32,351 nt of DNA from NCBI RefSeq assembly GCF_021648855.1, contig NZ_JAKJHX010000056.1:1-32351 (forward strand), written 5' to 3'. This DNA comes from Tychonema litorale BBK16 (GTDB taxonomy: Bacteria > Cyanobacteriota > Cyanobacteriia > Cyanobacteriales > Microcoleaceae). Below, one piece after another: positions 24,100-32,284 of this stretch (position 1 is its first letter; the number at the start of each line of letters is the position of its first letter). The notes below the pieces were generated by a model, which saw nothing but the letters and a program-made list of their open reading frames with translations, searched no databases and was not told the DNA's origin. The position numbers and the translations under genes are program-made.

Positions 24100-26424
24100 T
24101 TAATTTTTCAAGCGATATAGCACTGATTCCGTCTTAAAATCCTTCCCGAAAACAAGTTCCAGCGGGCCCTCAGCACTTGTCAGCCAAAATAGAGATTTTC
24201 TGGTATCTGCGTCTGTCTCAGTCAGGGGCCCGAACCCCACAATCCTAACTCCATTGTGTCGCAGGTTGTCAATCCATGCAGAAATGCGATCGGCTTTAAA
24301 AGGTACATACAAAACTTTTCTATTCAAATTTTTTCCATAAAAAAGGTAACTGCGAGAACTCAGAAAGAATCCAATCTTTTCATTTGGCACCGTGTTTTCA
24401 TTAATATACTCGTGAATACCACCATACATTTCTGTGCAAGCAATATCTCGTTTTTCCCTCCAATCACCAATTACAATCAATCCTACACATACACAGACTA
24501 TCAGTATGCAACTTATTTTTTTTCTGTTTGAAAATAGATTGTTTAGCCATCCTAAACCAGGATTTATTTTAAACAATATCCAAGACAACAATATAATTGA
24601 CACAATATAAAATATCCCGTCTTTTAATATGTATGCCGAATGGGGAGCTAATATTTGTCCGACTGTCTTGCTGGCTGCTACTGGATTTGATTTGAAACTG
24701 TCAATCAACCCACTCCCCCAAACAATACTATCTCCGGTAAAAGAAGCATTTTTAATATAATCAAAAATTGTGTTGCTAGTAATTCCCAAAAAACTGCTAA
24801 CCACAACAACAGCCACAACAACTAGATTTCCAGTGTTCAAAAAAGTTGCTGTAGCTGCGGCAGCTACACCTAGTACACTTAAAAATGGGAATCCATATCT
24901 GAGGTTAAAACCGAGTATAGGACTTAATTGACCGATCGACTCTCCCGCAGTACCAGAAGTATAAGGCGTAATCAAATACAAAATTCCTGTGCTGAATAGA
25001 ACTACAATTAGAATAATAGTGTTTTGATTAATTACTCTATTTTTACCCTTAGTAAAACCAAGAGGTACAGCCAATACCTGAAAGGCAAGTGCTATAAATG
25101 GCACTTGCAATCTTATGATAATTTGCAAGCCCAGAGTTTGCCAGTGAGAAATATTGGTAGGATTAAATTGAGCAGCCAAAGTGCTTTGCCAAATATTAAA
25201 AGGTGGCGAAACTGGCTGCTCTTTTACCAAAGGTGTTGACGGCTTTACAGAAGATTGCGATGTCTGTATCCAAGATGTTGACGGCTTTACAGGAGATGGT
25301 ATTGTAACTGGTTGTAAGGGAACTTCCATTTTGCTAACATTACTAGCAGGATAATTTATCAGTAACAAGTTTCTCCCATACCAAAAACCTCCTAAAAGCA
25401 ACAAACAAACTATGCCACATAACAAGACAGGCTTGATAAGTTGGAAAATTTTAAATTTAGTTTTTTGGAATTTTATATCAGCTAAAAATCTTTGAATCTC
25501 TAATATTAGTAATCCTCCTAAAAGAGACGCTGCATAGACTATACCAGTGATTTTGATTCCTGCTAGCATTCCCGTCGATGCAAAAAATAGGGATAATTCG
25601 GATAACGAACGGCTTTTATAAAAAGATAAACCTAAATACAAGCCAACTGTAAATATTGCAGCTAGCGGTAAGTCTGGGTGAATTGTATTAACCTGGTTGA
25701 GCATCATTGGCACTGTCAATACCAAAGATGATGCTCCCATGCTGTGAATTCTAGTTGCTCCAAATTTAACCCCCAAAAGATAGACCGAAAGTCCCTGAAT
25801 TACCCACGCAATTAGCATAGGAAAAGCTGCCAAAAAATCTGTTTTGAAGGGAAGCAATGATAAAGCAGACAAAATATGCCAATTGTAAGGATATATTTTG
25901 GCTTGCTCTTGTTCAAAAATCCAATTTCCAGTAGCATCTAATAAAGTCAACGAACCTGTTTGATACCATCTTGCAATTACAGGGAGATGAAACCATAATG
26001 AATCATAATTTGTTATGGGCTGAGTCGCTAGATTTTTTAATAATATAATTCCCACTAAAGTAACGGAAATAATAATTAGCCATTCCCATCGACTCAGAGA
26101 TTCCTTGAGTTGTAATTTTTGCCAATTTGTGACATAAAAATCTCTGCTTTTTTTGTAATAAATTAAGCTAGAGCCGACGACAAAAATCGCAAATTCTGCT
26201 AAGATAACAGCATAAATATTTAATCGATCGCAACTTCCTAAGATTAAGCCTGTAGAGACTTGTATAATACTCCACCCAGTTAAAAATACAAGTAAAAAAT
26301 GGGCAAATGAATAGTTACTATTTTCTTGCTTCTGCTCAAAGCTCAGATCTAAACACAAGGGAATCGGGCCGACTAAAATAATCAAAAATAAAATCAATTC
26401 CCATAAATGTTGTACTACGCTCAT
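24100..26424 (-). CDS. Large polytopic membrane protein, GT-C-glycosyltransferase-like
   Basis: This 774-aa protein has more than a dozen hydrophobic segments across its length. After the third or fourth comes TNYDSLWFHLPVIARWYQTG (about 137-156), which resembles the Asp-containing first loop of GT-C enzymes such as the GT39/ArnT class that use polyprenyl-phosphate sugars. A central extramembrane stretch (about 365-410) is Pro/Ser/Thr-rich and holds a duplicated VKPST linker. The last 100 residues form a soluble domain. ggag lies nine bases before the ATG. A GT-C role is inference from topology and this loop; a Wzy-like or plain hypothetical membrane protein is the alternative. Confidence 0.7.
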   Translation of the reverse strand: MSVVQHLWELILFLIILVGPIPLCLDLSFEQKQENSNYSFAHFLLVFLTGWSIIQVSTGLILGSCDRLNIYAVILAEFAIFVVGSSLIYYKKSRDFYVTNWQKLQLKESLSRWEWLIIISVTLVGIILLKNLATQPITNYDSLWFHLPVIARWYQTGSLTLLDATGNWIFEQEQAKIYPYNWHILSALSLLPFKTDFLAAFPMLIAWVIQGLSVYLLGVKFGATRIHSMGASSLVLTVPMMLNQVNTIHPDLPLAAIFTVGLYLGLSFYKSRSLSELSLFFASTGMLAGIKITGIVYAASLLGGLLILEIQRFLADIKFQKTKFKIFQLIKPVLLCGIVCLLLLGGFWYGRNLLLINYPASNVSKMEVPLQPVTIPSPVKPSTSWIQTSQSSVKPSTPLVKEQPVSPPFNIWQSTLAAQFNPTNISHWQTLGLQIIIRLQVPFIALAFQVLAVPLGFTKGKNRVINQNTIILIVVLFSTGILYLITPYTSGTAGESIGQLSPILGFNLRYGFPFLSVLGVAAAATATFLNTGNLVVVAVVVVSSFLGITSNTIFDYIKNASFTGDSIVWGSGLIDSFKSNPVAASKTVGQILAPHSAYILKDGIFYIVSIILLSWILFKINPGLGWLNNLFSNRKKISCILIVCVCVGLIVIGDWREKRDIACTEMYGGIHEYINENTVPNEKIGFFLSSRSYLFYGKNLNRKVLYVPFKADRISAWIDNLRHNGVRIVGFGPLTETDADTRKSLFWLTSAEGPLELVFGKDFKTESVLYRLKN
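25234..25292 (-). repeat. 17-bp direct repeat within the membrane-protein gene
   Basis: tgttgacggctttacag occurs at 25234-25250 and 25276-25292, 42 bp (14 codons) apart. It encodes the two VKPST linkers in the extramembrane loop. Confidence 0.85.
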
Positions 26425-26483
26425 TGCAAGTTACTCCAAATTTTTATTCGCTTGCTTCAATTTGACTGTATGCTTCTTTACTA

Positions 26484-27788
26484 TTAGAAGTCAGGGTTGC
26501 GGGCAATATAATCGGCTATTTTTGCGATCGACCTACGCATTTCTATATCACTACCGCTGCTCTTATCAATCACAGTCATCACATAGGCTTCACCGTCAAT
26601 ACTCATCGCTAAAGTTGTACCGAGAACCAGAGAATTTTCCCCAGTTTTTTCGCCCAGCCACTGAGCTTTAGTTCCCTGCAAAGCAGCAAATCCCAGATTG
26701 CGATCGTACTGGCGATTCAGAGTCTCCACTAACATTTTAGCACCAGGTGTTTCGCCGTTGTAGATTTGCACCATCATTTCTGTTAGTTCGTTGACCGTCA
26801 CCCGGTTAGCACCAGTACCGGGGTTGGTAGGCATAATATTTTTCCCCATTAACTTGAAGTTAACGCGGGTCACTTGGTAGCCACGATTTTCTAAGAATTG
26901 ATTGATATAATCTGAACCCAAATAATCGATCAGTTGATTGGTGGCGATGTTACTACTGCGATCGATCATTTCTTCTAACAACATCTGTATCGGGTAATTC
27001 TGCTTGGAGACAATCTGTGTCGATGAATCTTCAGTGAAATTACCGGGAGTGACAAATACTTGCTGATTGAGACTAATTTTTTCTTGTTCCACTTTCTGCA
27101 TCAGCGCGACAGCAATTGGCAGCTTGATCAAGCTAGCCGGACTGACAGGAGGCGAATTACCCCGCAGGTGAATGCAGTCTCTGGAAAGCTGGCAAATGCC
27201 AATCGAAGCTTGATTAGATAAGCCGCTTTCCCTAGCAACAGAACCCAAAAAATCTGATTTTGCTTGTTTGACTTGAAAGCTTGCTGCTGTTAAGTTTTTG
27301 CCATATTCTTCAGTTTTTGAGGCAGTTAAATTTGCCAAAAAAGAATTTTTGGGAACTTCGGACAAGTTGTCGAGGGCTTGTTGCCACAGAAATTGACTTT
27401 TTTGCGAAGAGTCAATTGACTGATTTTGCCCACGTCCAGTTTCTAGGGCTTGGTTAGCTAAACGGACTGCTTGCTGAAAATTATCATTAGCCCTCTGTTC
27501 TACTAATATTTGTACCTCTACTGACTGCAACTCCTGTAGTAATTTTTCTGAAGTATTAGCAGTGAAAGGTACTAAGCGAGAAAGTAGAGTTGGTTCTGGG
27601 GAGGGAGACGGAGGTTGTTCTAATTGAGTGATGATGCGATCGCGGATTTTGTATAGTTCATCCAGGGAACGCTGGTTTGATGATTGAGAAAATGAACTGG
27701 CAATGGTTAATACTTGAATTAATCCAACTCCAATTACTATTCCAACAGTCTTGTTTGTAGCACACAAAAAACGTCTAATCCCCAGCAT
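26484..27788 (-). CDS. Class-A beta-lactamase-like serine hydrolase
   Basis: The protein is 434 aa from the ATG at 27788, which has agggag seven bases upstream; an in-frame TTG at 27818 would add ten residues. An N-terminal hydrophobic segment (about 12-34) is a signal or anchor. A coiled, Gln-rich region precedes the hydrolase domain, which starts near 200. The domain has SxxK as SLIK, SxN as SSN (SDN in most class A enzymes) and KTG as EKTGEN. I see no clear equivalent of Glu166 in the omega-loop region, so efficient beta-lactam hydrolysis is doubtful. A penicillin-binding or peptidoglycan-related role in the periplasm is as likely. Confidence 0.8.
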   Translation of the reverse strand: MLGIRRFLCATNKTVGIVIGVGLIQVLTIASSFSQSSNQRSLDELYKIRDRIITQLEQPPSPSPEPTLLSRLVPFTANTSEKLLQELQSVEVQILVEQRANDNFQQAVRLANQALETGRGQNQSIDSSQKSQFLWQQALDNLSEVPKNSFLANLTASKTEEYGKNLTAASFQVKQAKSDFLGSVARESGLSNQASIGICQLSRDCIHLRGNSPPVSPASLIKLPIAVALMQKVEQEKISLNQQVFVTPGNFTEDSSTQIVSKQNYPIQMLLEEMIDRSSNIATNQLIDYLGSDYINQFLENRGYQVTRVNFKLMGKNIMPTNPGTGANRVTVNELTEMMVQIYNGETPGAKMLVETLNRQYDRNLGFAALQGTKAQWLGEKTGENSLVLGTTLAMSIDGEAYVMTVIDKSSGSDIEMRRSIAKIADYIARNPDF

Positions 27789-27861
27789 AGTTAACTCCCT
27801 GAACACAACTACACTCAATATAAGCAGCTATTATTACAAGAGTCAAACTATTTGAGACTCT

Positions 27862-27990
27862 ATAAGCTGTGGAGCATTTAAACCACTAACGAGGCCTGTA
27901 GGGTGCGTCAGCTAGAACACTGACTATACATGGGAAATACCTTAAAACTGACGCACCCTACCATCGTCTTTTAAATGCCGAACAGCTTAT
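27862..27990. mobile_element. 129-bp MITE-like element
   Basis: The outer ends are imperfect inverted repeats: ATAAGCTGT, two to three mismatches, then GCATTTAAA on each side. Perfect inner arms gtagggtgcgtcag (27898-27911) and ctgacgcaccctac (27948-27961) follow. It has no coding capacity. No clear target duplication was found. It is probably a non-autonomous element moved in trans. Confidence 0.65.
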
Positions 27991-28046
27991 TTGATATTCT
28001 AGATTATGACTGAAAAATCCTAAAAAATCAACGCCGATGGTAGATC

Positions 28047-28078
28047 AAAAAAGGGCGATCGCATTTGAACGATCGCCC
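28047..28078 (-). terminator. Intrinsic terminator of the IS630-type HTH gene
   Basis: On the minus strand a nine-base GC-rich stem (gggcgatcg with its complement, HIP1-like) with an eight-base loop is followed by six T's. It lies just after the stop of the HTH gene, in the right orientation. It is the only clear rho-independent terminator that I see in this window. Confidence 0.8.
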
Positions 28079-28100
28079 CACACTAAATACAATCTATCAT

Positions 28101-28556
28101 CTATCTTCGCCGCGTGCGTCGCCAGTCAACACCTAAGCGATTTAGGTAATCCCAGCCACGTTGAGGCCAGACATGAGCTTTACCAGTCTTTTCAGCAATC
28201 CAGCGAGCTACTTTAGGACCAGTCCAAATTCCCCCGTCGGGGGCCAAGCCTTGCAGCGCTTGTCGCAGTTCTTCTTGCTGTTCTGGATTCAGTAAAGATT
28301 TAGCAGGAGGTGGCTGGCGGTCTCTACTGCGGTTTTTAACAGAGTTAGGCCCTTCTCGGTTATAGCGCTGGACAATTTCTTTGGCGTAATCATAATTGAT
28401 CCCTATAACTTGAGCTGCTTGCTTGATAGTCCAATTTCTGGAAACCAACAGCAGCAAGTGCCAGCGGCGAGATTCTGTAGTGTTTTCGGCCTGCCGGTAG
28501 CGAATTTTGAGTTCCTCTGCCGTCAGGTGAGATTCTAGGTGGGCTTTAGGTGGCAT
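28101..28556 (-). CDS. IS630-type helix-turn-helix protein, catalytic domain absent
   Basis: The protein is 151 aa from the ATG at 28556; in-frame starts at 28589 (with ggaag upstream) or 28622 are possible. It matches the N-terminal, DNA-binding half of cyanobacterial IS630-family transposases: MPPKAHLESHLTAEELKIRY, an HTH around WTIKQAAQVIGINYDYAKEI, then GGIWTGPKVARWIAEKTGK and WDYLNRLG, a second winged helix. It stops at WRRTRRR where the DDE catalytic half would begin, and no DDE remnant follows. The frame is undamaged and has its own terminator, so it may be a domesticated DNA-binding protein. The simpler reading is a first ORF of a broken IS. Confidence 0.7.
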   Translation of the reverse strand: MPPKAHLESHLTAEELKIRYRQAENTTESRRWHLLLLVSRNWTIKQAAQVIGINYDYAKEIVQRYNREGPNSVKNRSRDRQPPPAKSLLNPEQQEELRQALQGLAPDGGIWTGPKVARWIAEKTGKAHVWPQRGWDYLNRLGVDWRRTRRR

Positions 28557-28652
28557 TCCTGCATTGGGGCATCGGGAACTTCTCTCCATATATCTTCCGG
28601 TTGGGGTCTTATTCCGGATCAAACTGTGATTCGGGAGATAGTTCGATAAGTA

Positions 28653-29624
28653 GGGCTTGCTGAATATATTGATGGCACTTGACGTGGCATGGGTTAAGAA
28701 CTGGTGCGATCAAGAGTTAGATGCAAAATAAACAGGTAAAATAGATCAAAACCCGTGCATCACCACCTGCGATCGTGTACAGAAAAGCTGAGTTTGCTCC
28801 CCTCCCACCCTTAGACTTTGAACTAGCCAACGGGTCTAAATTGTCGGCGGACAACCGTTGGGTAAAAATGGCTCAAATAATCCCGTGGTCTGAATTTGAA
28901 TCAGAATATGCGGCCAACTTCCCGACAGAAAAGGGTGCACCAGCCAAATCATGGAGGATGGCATTGGGGGCATTAATTATTAAAGAAAAATTAGGAATTA
29001 GCGATCGGGAAACAGTAGAACAAATCCGCGAAAACCCCTATCTGCAATACTTCATCGGTCAATTAAGCTACAGTAACTAACTACCATTTGACCCATCACT
29101 TTTAGTACACTTTCGGCAACGAATCAGTCCCAACCTAATTAATCAAGTCAACGAACGCATGGTCGAAAAAATGCGAGAACTCAAGCCAGTCAAACCCGAA
29201 AAAAAAAGGATTCGGACGGCAAAAATGAGTCATCCAATCGCGGAAAACTCATCATAGACGCAACCTGCGCCCCAATGAATCAGGGGACTTAAAAGCACAA
29301 GTAGAATCATATCATAGGTTTACAGGATATTATCCAGAGTCCGTTCATGCAGATCGCATTTACCGTACAAGAGAGAACCGAGCATGGTGTAAAGAAAAAG
29401 GCATTTATTGCAATTACTTTTTTGGTAATGAACCTTGTTACCTGGTGGCGCCGGGTTTTTTGTGTGTTTTTATGTCTATTTGGAAACAGAAAACCTATTT
29501 TGGGGCTGAAGATAACCTACAATTATAATTGGGTGGAATTGACACAGAAAAACCTATCTTTAGTTGAGTTTGAATATATCGATCGCTCCTGTTCATAGTT
29601 TGCGATCGATTATTCAGCAAACCC
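28653..29624 (+). mobile_element. Degenerate IS (IS1182/IS5-like transposase) with inverted repeats
   Basis: The terminal inverted repeats are gggcttgctgaata (from 28653) and tattcagcaaaccc (to 29624), with one mismatch. Direct repeats TAAGTA flank both sides (28647-28652 and 29625-29630). At 972 bp it is too short for a full element, consistent with internal deletion. Confidence 0.75.
28775..29600 (+). pseudogene. Broken IS1182/IS5-like transposase gene
   Basis: The 5' part is intact for 101 codons from a GTG: DNRWVKMAQIIPWSEFESEY and LGALIIKEKLGISDRETVEQ are typical of this transposase family. A stop and frameshift follow. Further matches appear in changing frames: FDPSLLVHFRQRISP (about 29090-29130), GKLIIDATCAP (about 29240-29275), then a gap where central sequence is missing, then HRFTGYYPESVHADRIYRTR (about 29315-29375). 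The remainder to 29600 is unrecognisable. The product cannot be functional. Confidence 0.8.
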
Positions 29625-29679
29625 TAAGTAGGGAGTTTTTTTACCTCAATTGAGGCAAATAAGCTGAACTGCATCTAAA

Positions 29680-31548
29680 TCACACGAGAACGTTGTGCCA
29701 AATCTTAATGGTTTTATCACTACTTCCACTCGCAATAAACTGTCCTTCCGGGCTGAAATTAACAGAATAAACAGAATTTGTATGACCAACAATACTGCAA
29801 ATTTCTTGACCATCTTTGACTTTCCAAATCTTAATAGTTTGATTACTGCTGCTAGCAATAGTTTCGCCATCAGGACTAAAAGCAACCGAATCCACATACC
29901 AAGAATGACCTGTAATACTTAAAACCTCTTGCCAATCTTTTACCCACCAAATTTTGATAGTATTATCGTGACTACCGCTAGCTAAAAGTTCTCCATTGGG
30001 ACTAAAGATAATACACCTAACGCAATCTGTATGACCTGTCAGCGTATGAATTAGTTTCCCATCTTTGACTCGCCAAATCTTGATTGTTCTATCCCAGCTA
30101 CAGCTAGCTAAGATTTCCCCATCAGGACTAAAAGCAACAAAATACACTAAATTTATGTGGCCAATGAGTGTGCGAATTTCTTGTCCGTCTTTGACTCGCC
30201 AAAGCTTAATTGTTCTGTCCCAACTGCTGCTAGCAATAGTTTCACCGTCTGGACTAAAAGCTACGCCATAAACTGAGTTGTTGTGACCAATAAGGGTACC
30301 CATTTCTTTCCCATCTTTCATCCCCCAAAGTTTGATTGTTTTGTCGTGGCTACTGCTAGCAATAATCTCTCCATCGGGGCTGAAAGCCACCGTATGAACC
30401 GAGTTTTTATGTCCTGTAAGCGTAGTGATTTCTTGTGCATCTTGTACTCGCCAAAGTTTAATTGTTTTGTCATCGCTAGCGCTCACAATTACTTCTCCAT
30501 TCGGGCTAAAAGCAACAGATGAAATCAAATTTTTGTGTCCTCTCAAAGTATGAATACATTGCCAGTTAAAAGTTGGATATTGGGACGAAATGTGAAGGAA
30601 TCTGGGTTGAGTTGGCTTGCTAATTGTTGGGGCAACAGTAAGATTTATTGCTGCTTGTGGGTTTAATATTTTTAATATTTCTACTGCTGTTTGATAGCGA
30701 CGGTTAGTAGCATTTTCAATCATGTTGTCTAAGATTTTACCCAATTCTTCAGTGATTGGGTTGTTCGCCAAATACTGCCGCCATATCCAGACATCTTCTC
30801 CCGGATCGAAAAGGTCAAACGGGGAAACCTGAGTTAGTAAATAAAGGCAAGTTACGCCTAAACTGTATAAATCGCTGGTAAAGAATGCTTTGCCTCTGGC
30901 TTGTTCTGGGGCGATATATTCAGGACTACCAATACTGGTTCCTGTTTTAAGTAATGCTGTACCTGTGGCAATTTTGGCTGCACCAAAGTCTACTAAAATT
31001 AATTCTTTGTTTGCGCGGCGAATGATGTTTCCGGGCTTGATATCTCGGTGAATAACATTATGTGAGTGGATGAAGTGAAGTACGGGCAGTAAGCTATTGA
31101 GTAAGTCTTGAATTTCATTGTCTGTAAAAATGCCTTCTGTTGCTACAATTTGTGCTAAGTTTTGCCCATCTATAAATTCTTGGACTACATATTGTCGGTT
31201 GTCTTGGATGCAATATGCTAATAATTCGGGAATTTGAGGATGTTTGCCCAATTCGTCTAATCGCATTGCTTCTTGTTCAAAAAGTTCGGCTGCTTTTTTG
31301 CTGTTGCGATTGCTGGCTGAAGGGATTAGCACGGCTTCAGCGGGTAAAAATTGTTTGATGACGCAGCGAGGTTTCGAGGGTTTGTCTTCGTCAACCGCGA
31401 GGAATGTTCTGCCAAAACCTCCTTGTCCGATCACCTTTACCGCCCGATAGCGATCCCGCAGCAGCAGTTTCGAGCGACAATTTTTGCATAGTTTGGCTGT
31501 GTCTGGGTTTTGCGGCTTGGAACAGCTAGGATTTAGGCAGTAACTCAT
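29680..31548 (-). CDS. Ser/Thr protein kinase with zinc ribbon and seven WD40 repeats
   Basis: The protein is 622 aa from the ATG at 31548 (MSYCLNPSCSKPQNPD, a common start of this family); an upstream in-frame start at 31599 is less likely. A short zinc ribbon (C4, C9, C21, C24) precedes the kinase domain: GQGGFG 41-46, Lys65, HRD 167-169, DFG 187-189, APE 213-215. All catalytic elements are intact. A linker (about 300-335) leads to seven WD40 units, enough for one closed beta-propeller, ending at the C-terminus. The kinase is cytoplasmic and has no membrane segment. Cyanobacteria carry many such kinases and their targets are mostly unknown. Several blades are nearly identical. Confidence 0.92.
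   Translation of the reverse strand: MSYCLNPSCSKPQNPDTAKLCKNCRSKLLLRDRYRAVKVIGQGGFGRTFLAVDEDKPSKPRCVIKQFLPAEAVLIPSASNRNSKKAAELFEQEAMRLDELGKHPQIPELLAYCIQDNRQYVVQEFIDGQNLAQIVATEGIFTDNEIQDLLNSLLPVLHFIHSHNVIHRDIKPGNIIRRANKELILVDFGAAKIATGTALLKTGTSIGSPEYIAPEQARGKAFFTSDLYSLGVTCLYLLTQVSPFDLFDPGEDVWIWRQYLANNPITEELGKILDNMIENATNRRYQTAVEILKILNPQAAINLTVAPTISKPTQPRFLHISSQYPTFNWQCIHTLRGHKNLISSVAFSPNGEVIVSASDDKTIKLWRVQDAQEITTLTGHKNSVHTVAFSPDGEIIASSSHDKTIKLWGMKDGKEMGTLIGHNNSVYGVAFSPDGETIASSSWDRTIKLWRVKDGQEIRTLIGHINLVYFVAFSPDGEILASCSWDRTIKIWRVKDGKLIHTLTGHTDCVRCIIFSPNGELLASGSHDNTIKIWWVKDWQEVLSITGHSWYVDSVAFSPDGETIASSSNQTIKIWKVKDGQEICSIVGHTNSVYSVNFSPEGQFIASGSSDKTIKIWHNVLV
29683..30560 (-). repeat. Seven WD40-encoding repeats of about 126 bp
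   Basis: Each unit encodes GH(x)n-V-x-x-V-x-F-SP-x-G followed by (A)S-S-S-x-D-x-TIK-(L/I)W. Blades 2 to 4 are the most alike (SSSWDRTIKLW against SCSWDRTIKIW), which suggests recent internal duplication or conversion. Confidence 0.85.
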
Positions 31549-31599
31549 TCGATTTTGAATTTTGGATTTGAAATCTGTGAATATCGCACCCTGAGACAC

Positions 31600-32255
31600 C
31601 TCATTACCCTCAGAGATATTTCATCTTATACATAAAAATACTTGCTCTAGGTTGTCTTTGTTTAATGCCCGTGAGATGGTGCGATCACTCCAACGTAAAG
31701 CGATCTCAACTTTTGTGGTATCCCCATTAGTCTTAGCTAGCCTCAATCTATTTTACGCGATCTGTCATGCGATCGACATTACTACTAAGCTCTTACAGGG
31801 TAAACCACGCAAGTCACCAATTCTGACTGACAGCTTGATCTATAACTCTATAGCGTTACGACAATCTGTTTCACGCCTGCCAGATGTCACTTTTTTTCGG
31901 GTCAGGGAGTTTGATACCGGACATAACTGTATGACGGAGCTCGTAATTATGGGATTTTGGGCGATCTACCCAGAGGACTCAAGACCACTTCCAGTCTATG
32001 CCATGATCGCTTTGAGGATTGCTACATATATATGTACTCCTAACCTGCTTACGTGGTTAGTTCCACGATGTTGAAGCCCTGAAAAATTATCCATACCCAA
32101 AGCAGAATCCCTGCCGAAAACCCCACTTTCGGGGTCAGTCTTGAGGAAAACACCGAATAGAAGATTCAGGCAGCAAATGCCGTATCAGTCAAAACAGGTT
32201 AAACTCTCTCCCTGTATAGGTTTACAAATCAAACAAAAATACTTTGCCAAAACGC
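31600..32255. other. Region without a convincing gene at the right end
   Basis: The only long frame (about 31652-32074, plus) starts with TTG, has no ribosome-binding site and shows no recognisable motif. Two small hairpins occur: cgtgg/ccacg near 32052-32067 and acccc/ggggt near 32125-32140. The base composition is less AT-rich than other spacers. It may be the upstream region of an RNA or protein gene beyond the window. Confidence 0.5.
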
Positions 32256-32284
32256 TTGACAAGAATCGGGTAAGTAAGTATATT
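32256..32284 (+). promoter_or_regulatory. Consensus-like sigma70 promoter facing the right edge
   Basis: TTGACA (32256-32261) and TATATT (32279-32284) are separated by exactly 17 bases. Expected transcription starts near 32291 and runs off the window after about 60 bases that contain no start codon with a credible frame. The strength is unusual for this window and would suit a stable RNA operon or a highly expressed gene. Confidence 0.6.

Noticed and set aside
29347..29598. Plus-strand 83-codon frame inside the decayed IS
   Set aside because: It reads the transposase remnant in the wrong frame; the true frame gives HRFTGYYPESVHADRIYRTR.
31652..32074. Plus-strand open frame of 140 codons
   Set aside because: It has a TTG start, no ribosome-binding site, no recognisable motif and a composition that does not look protein-like for this genome. 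Kept as an unexplained region instead.
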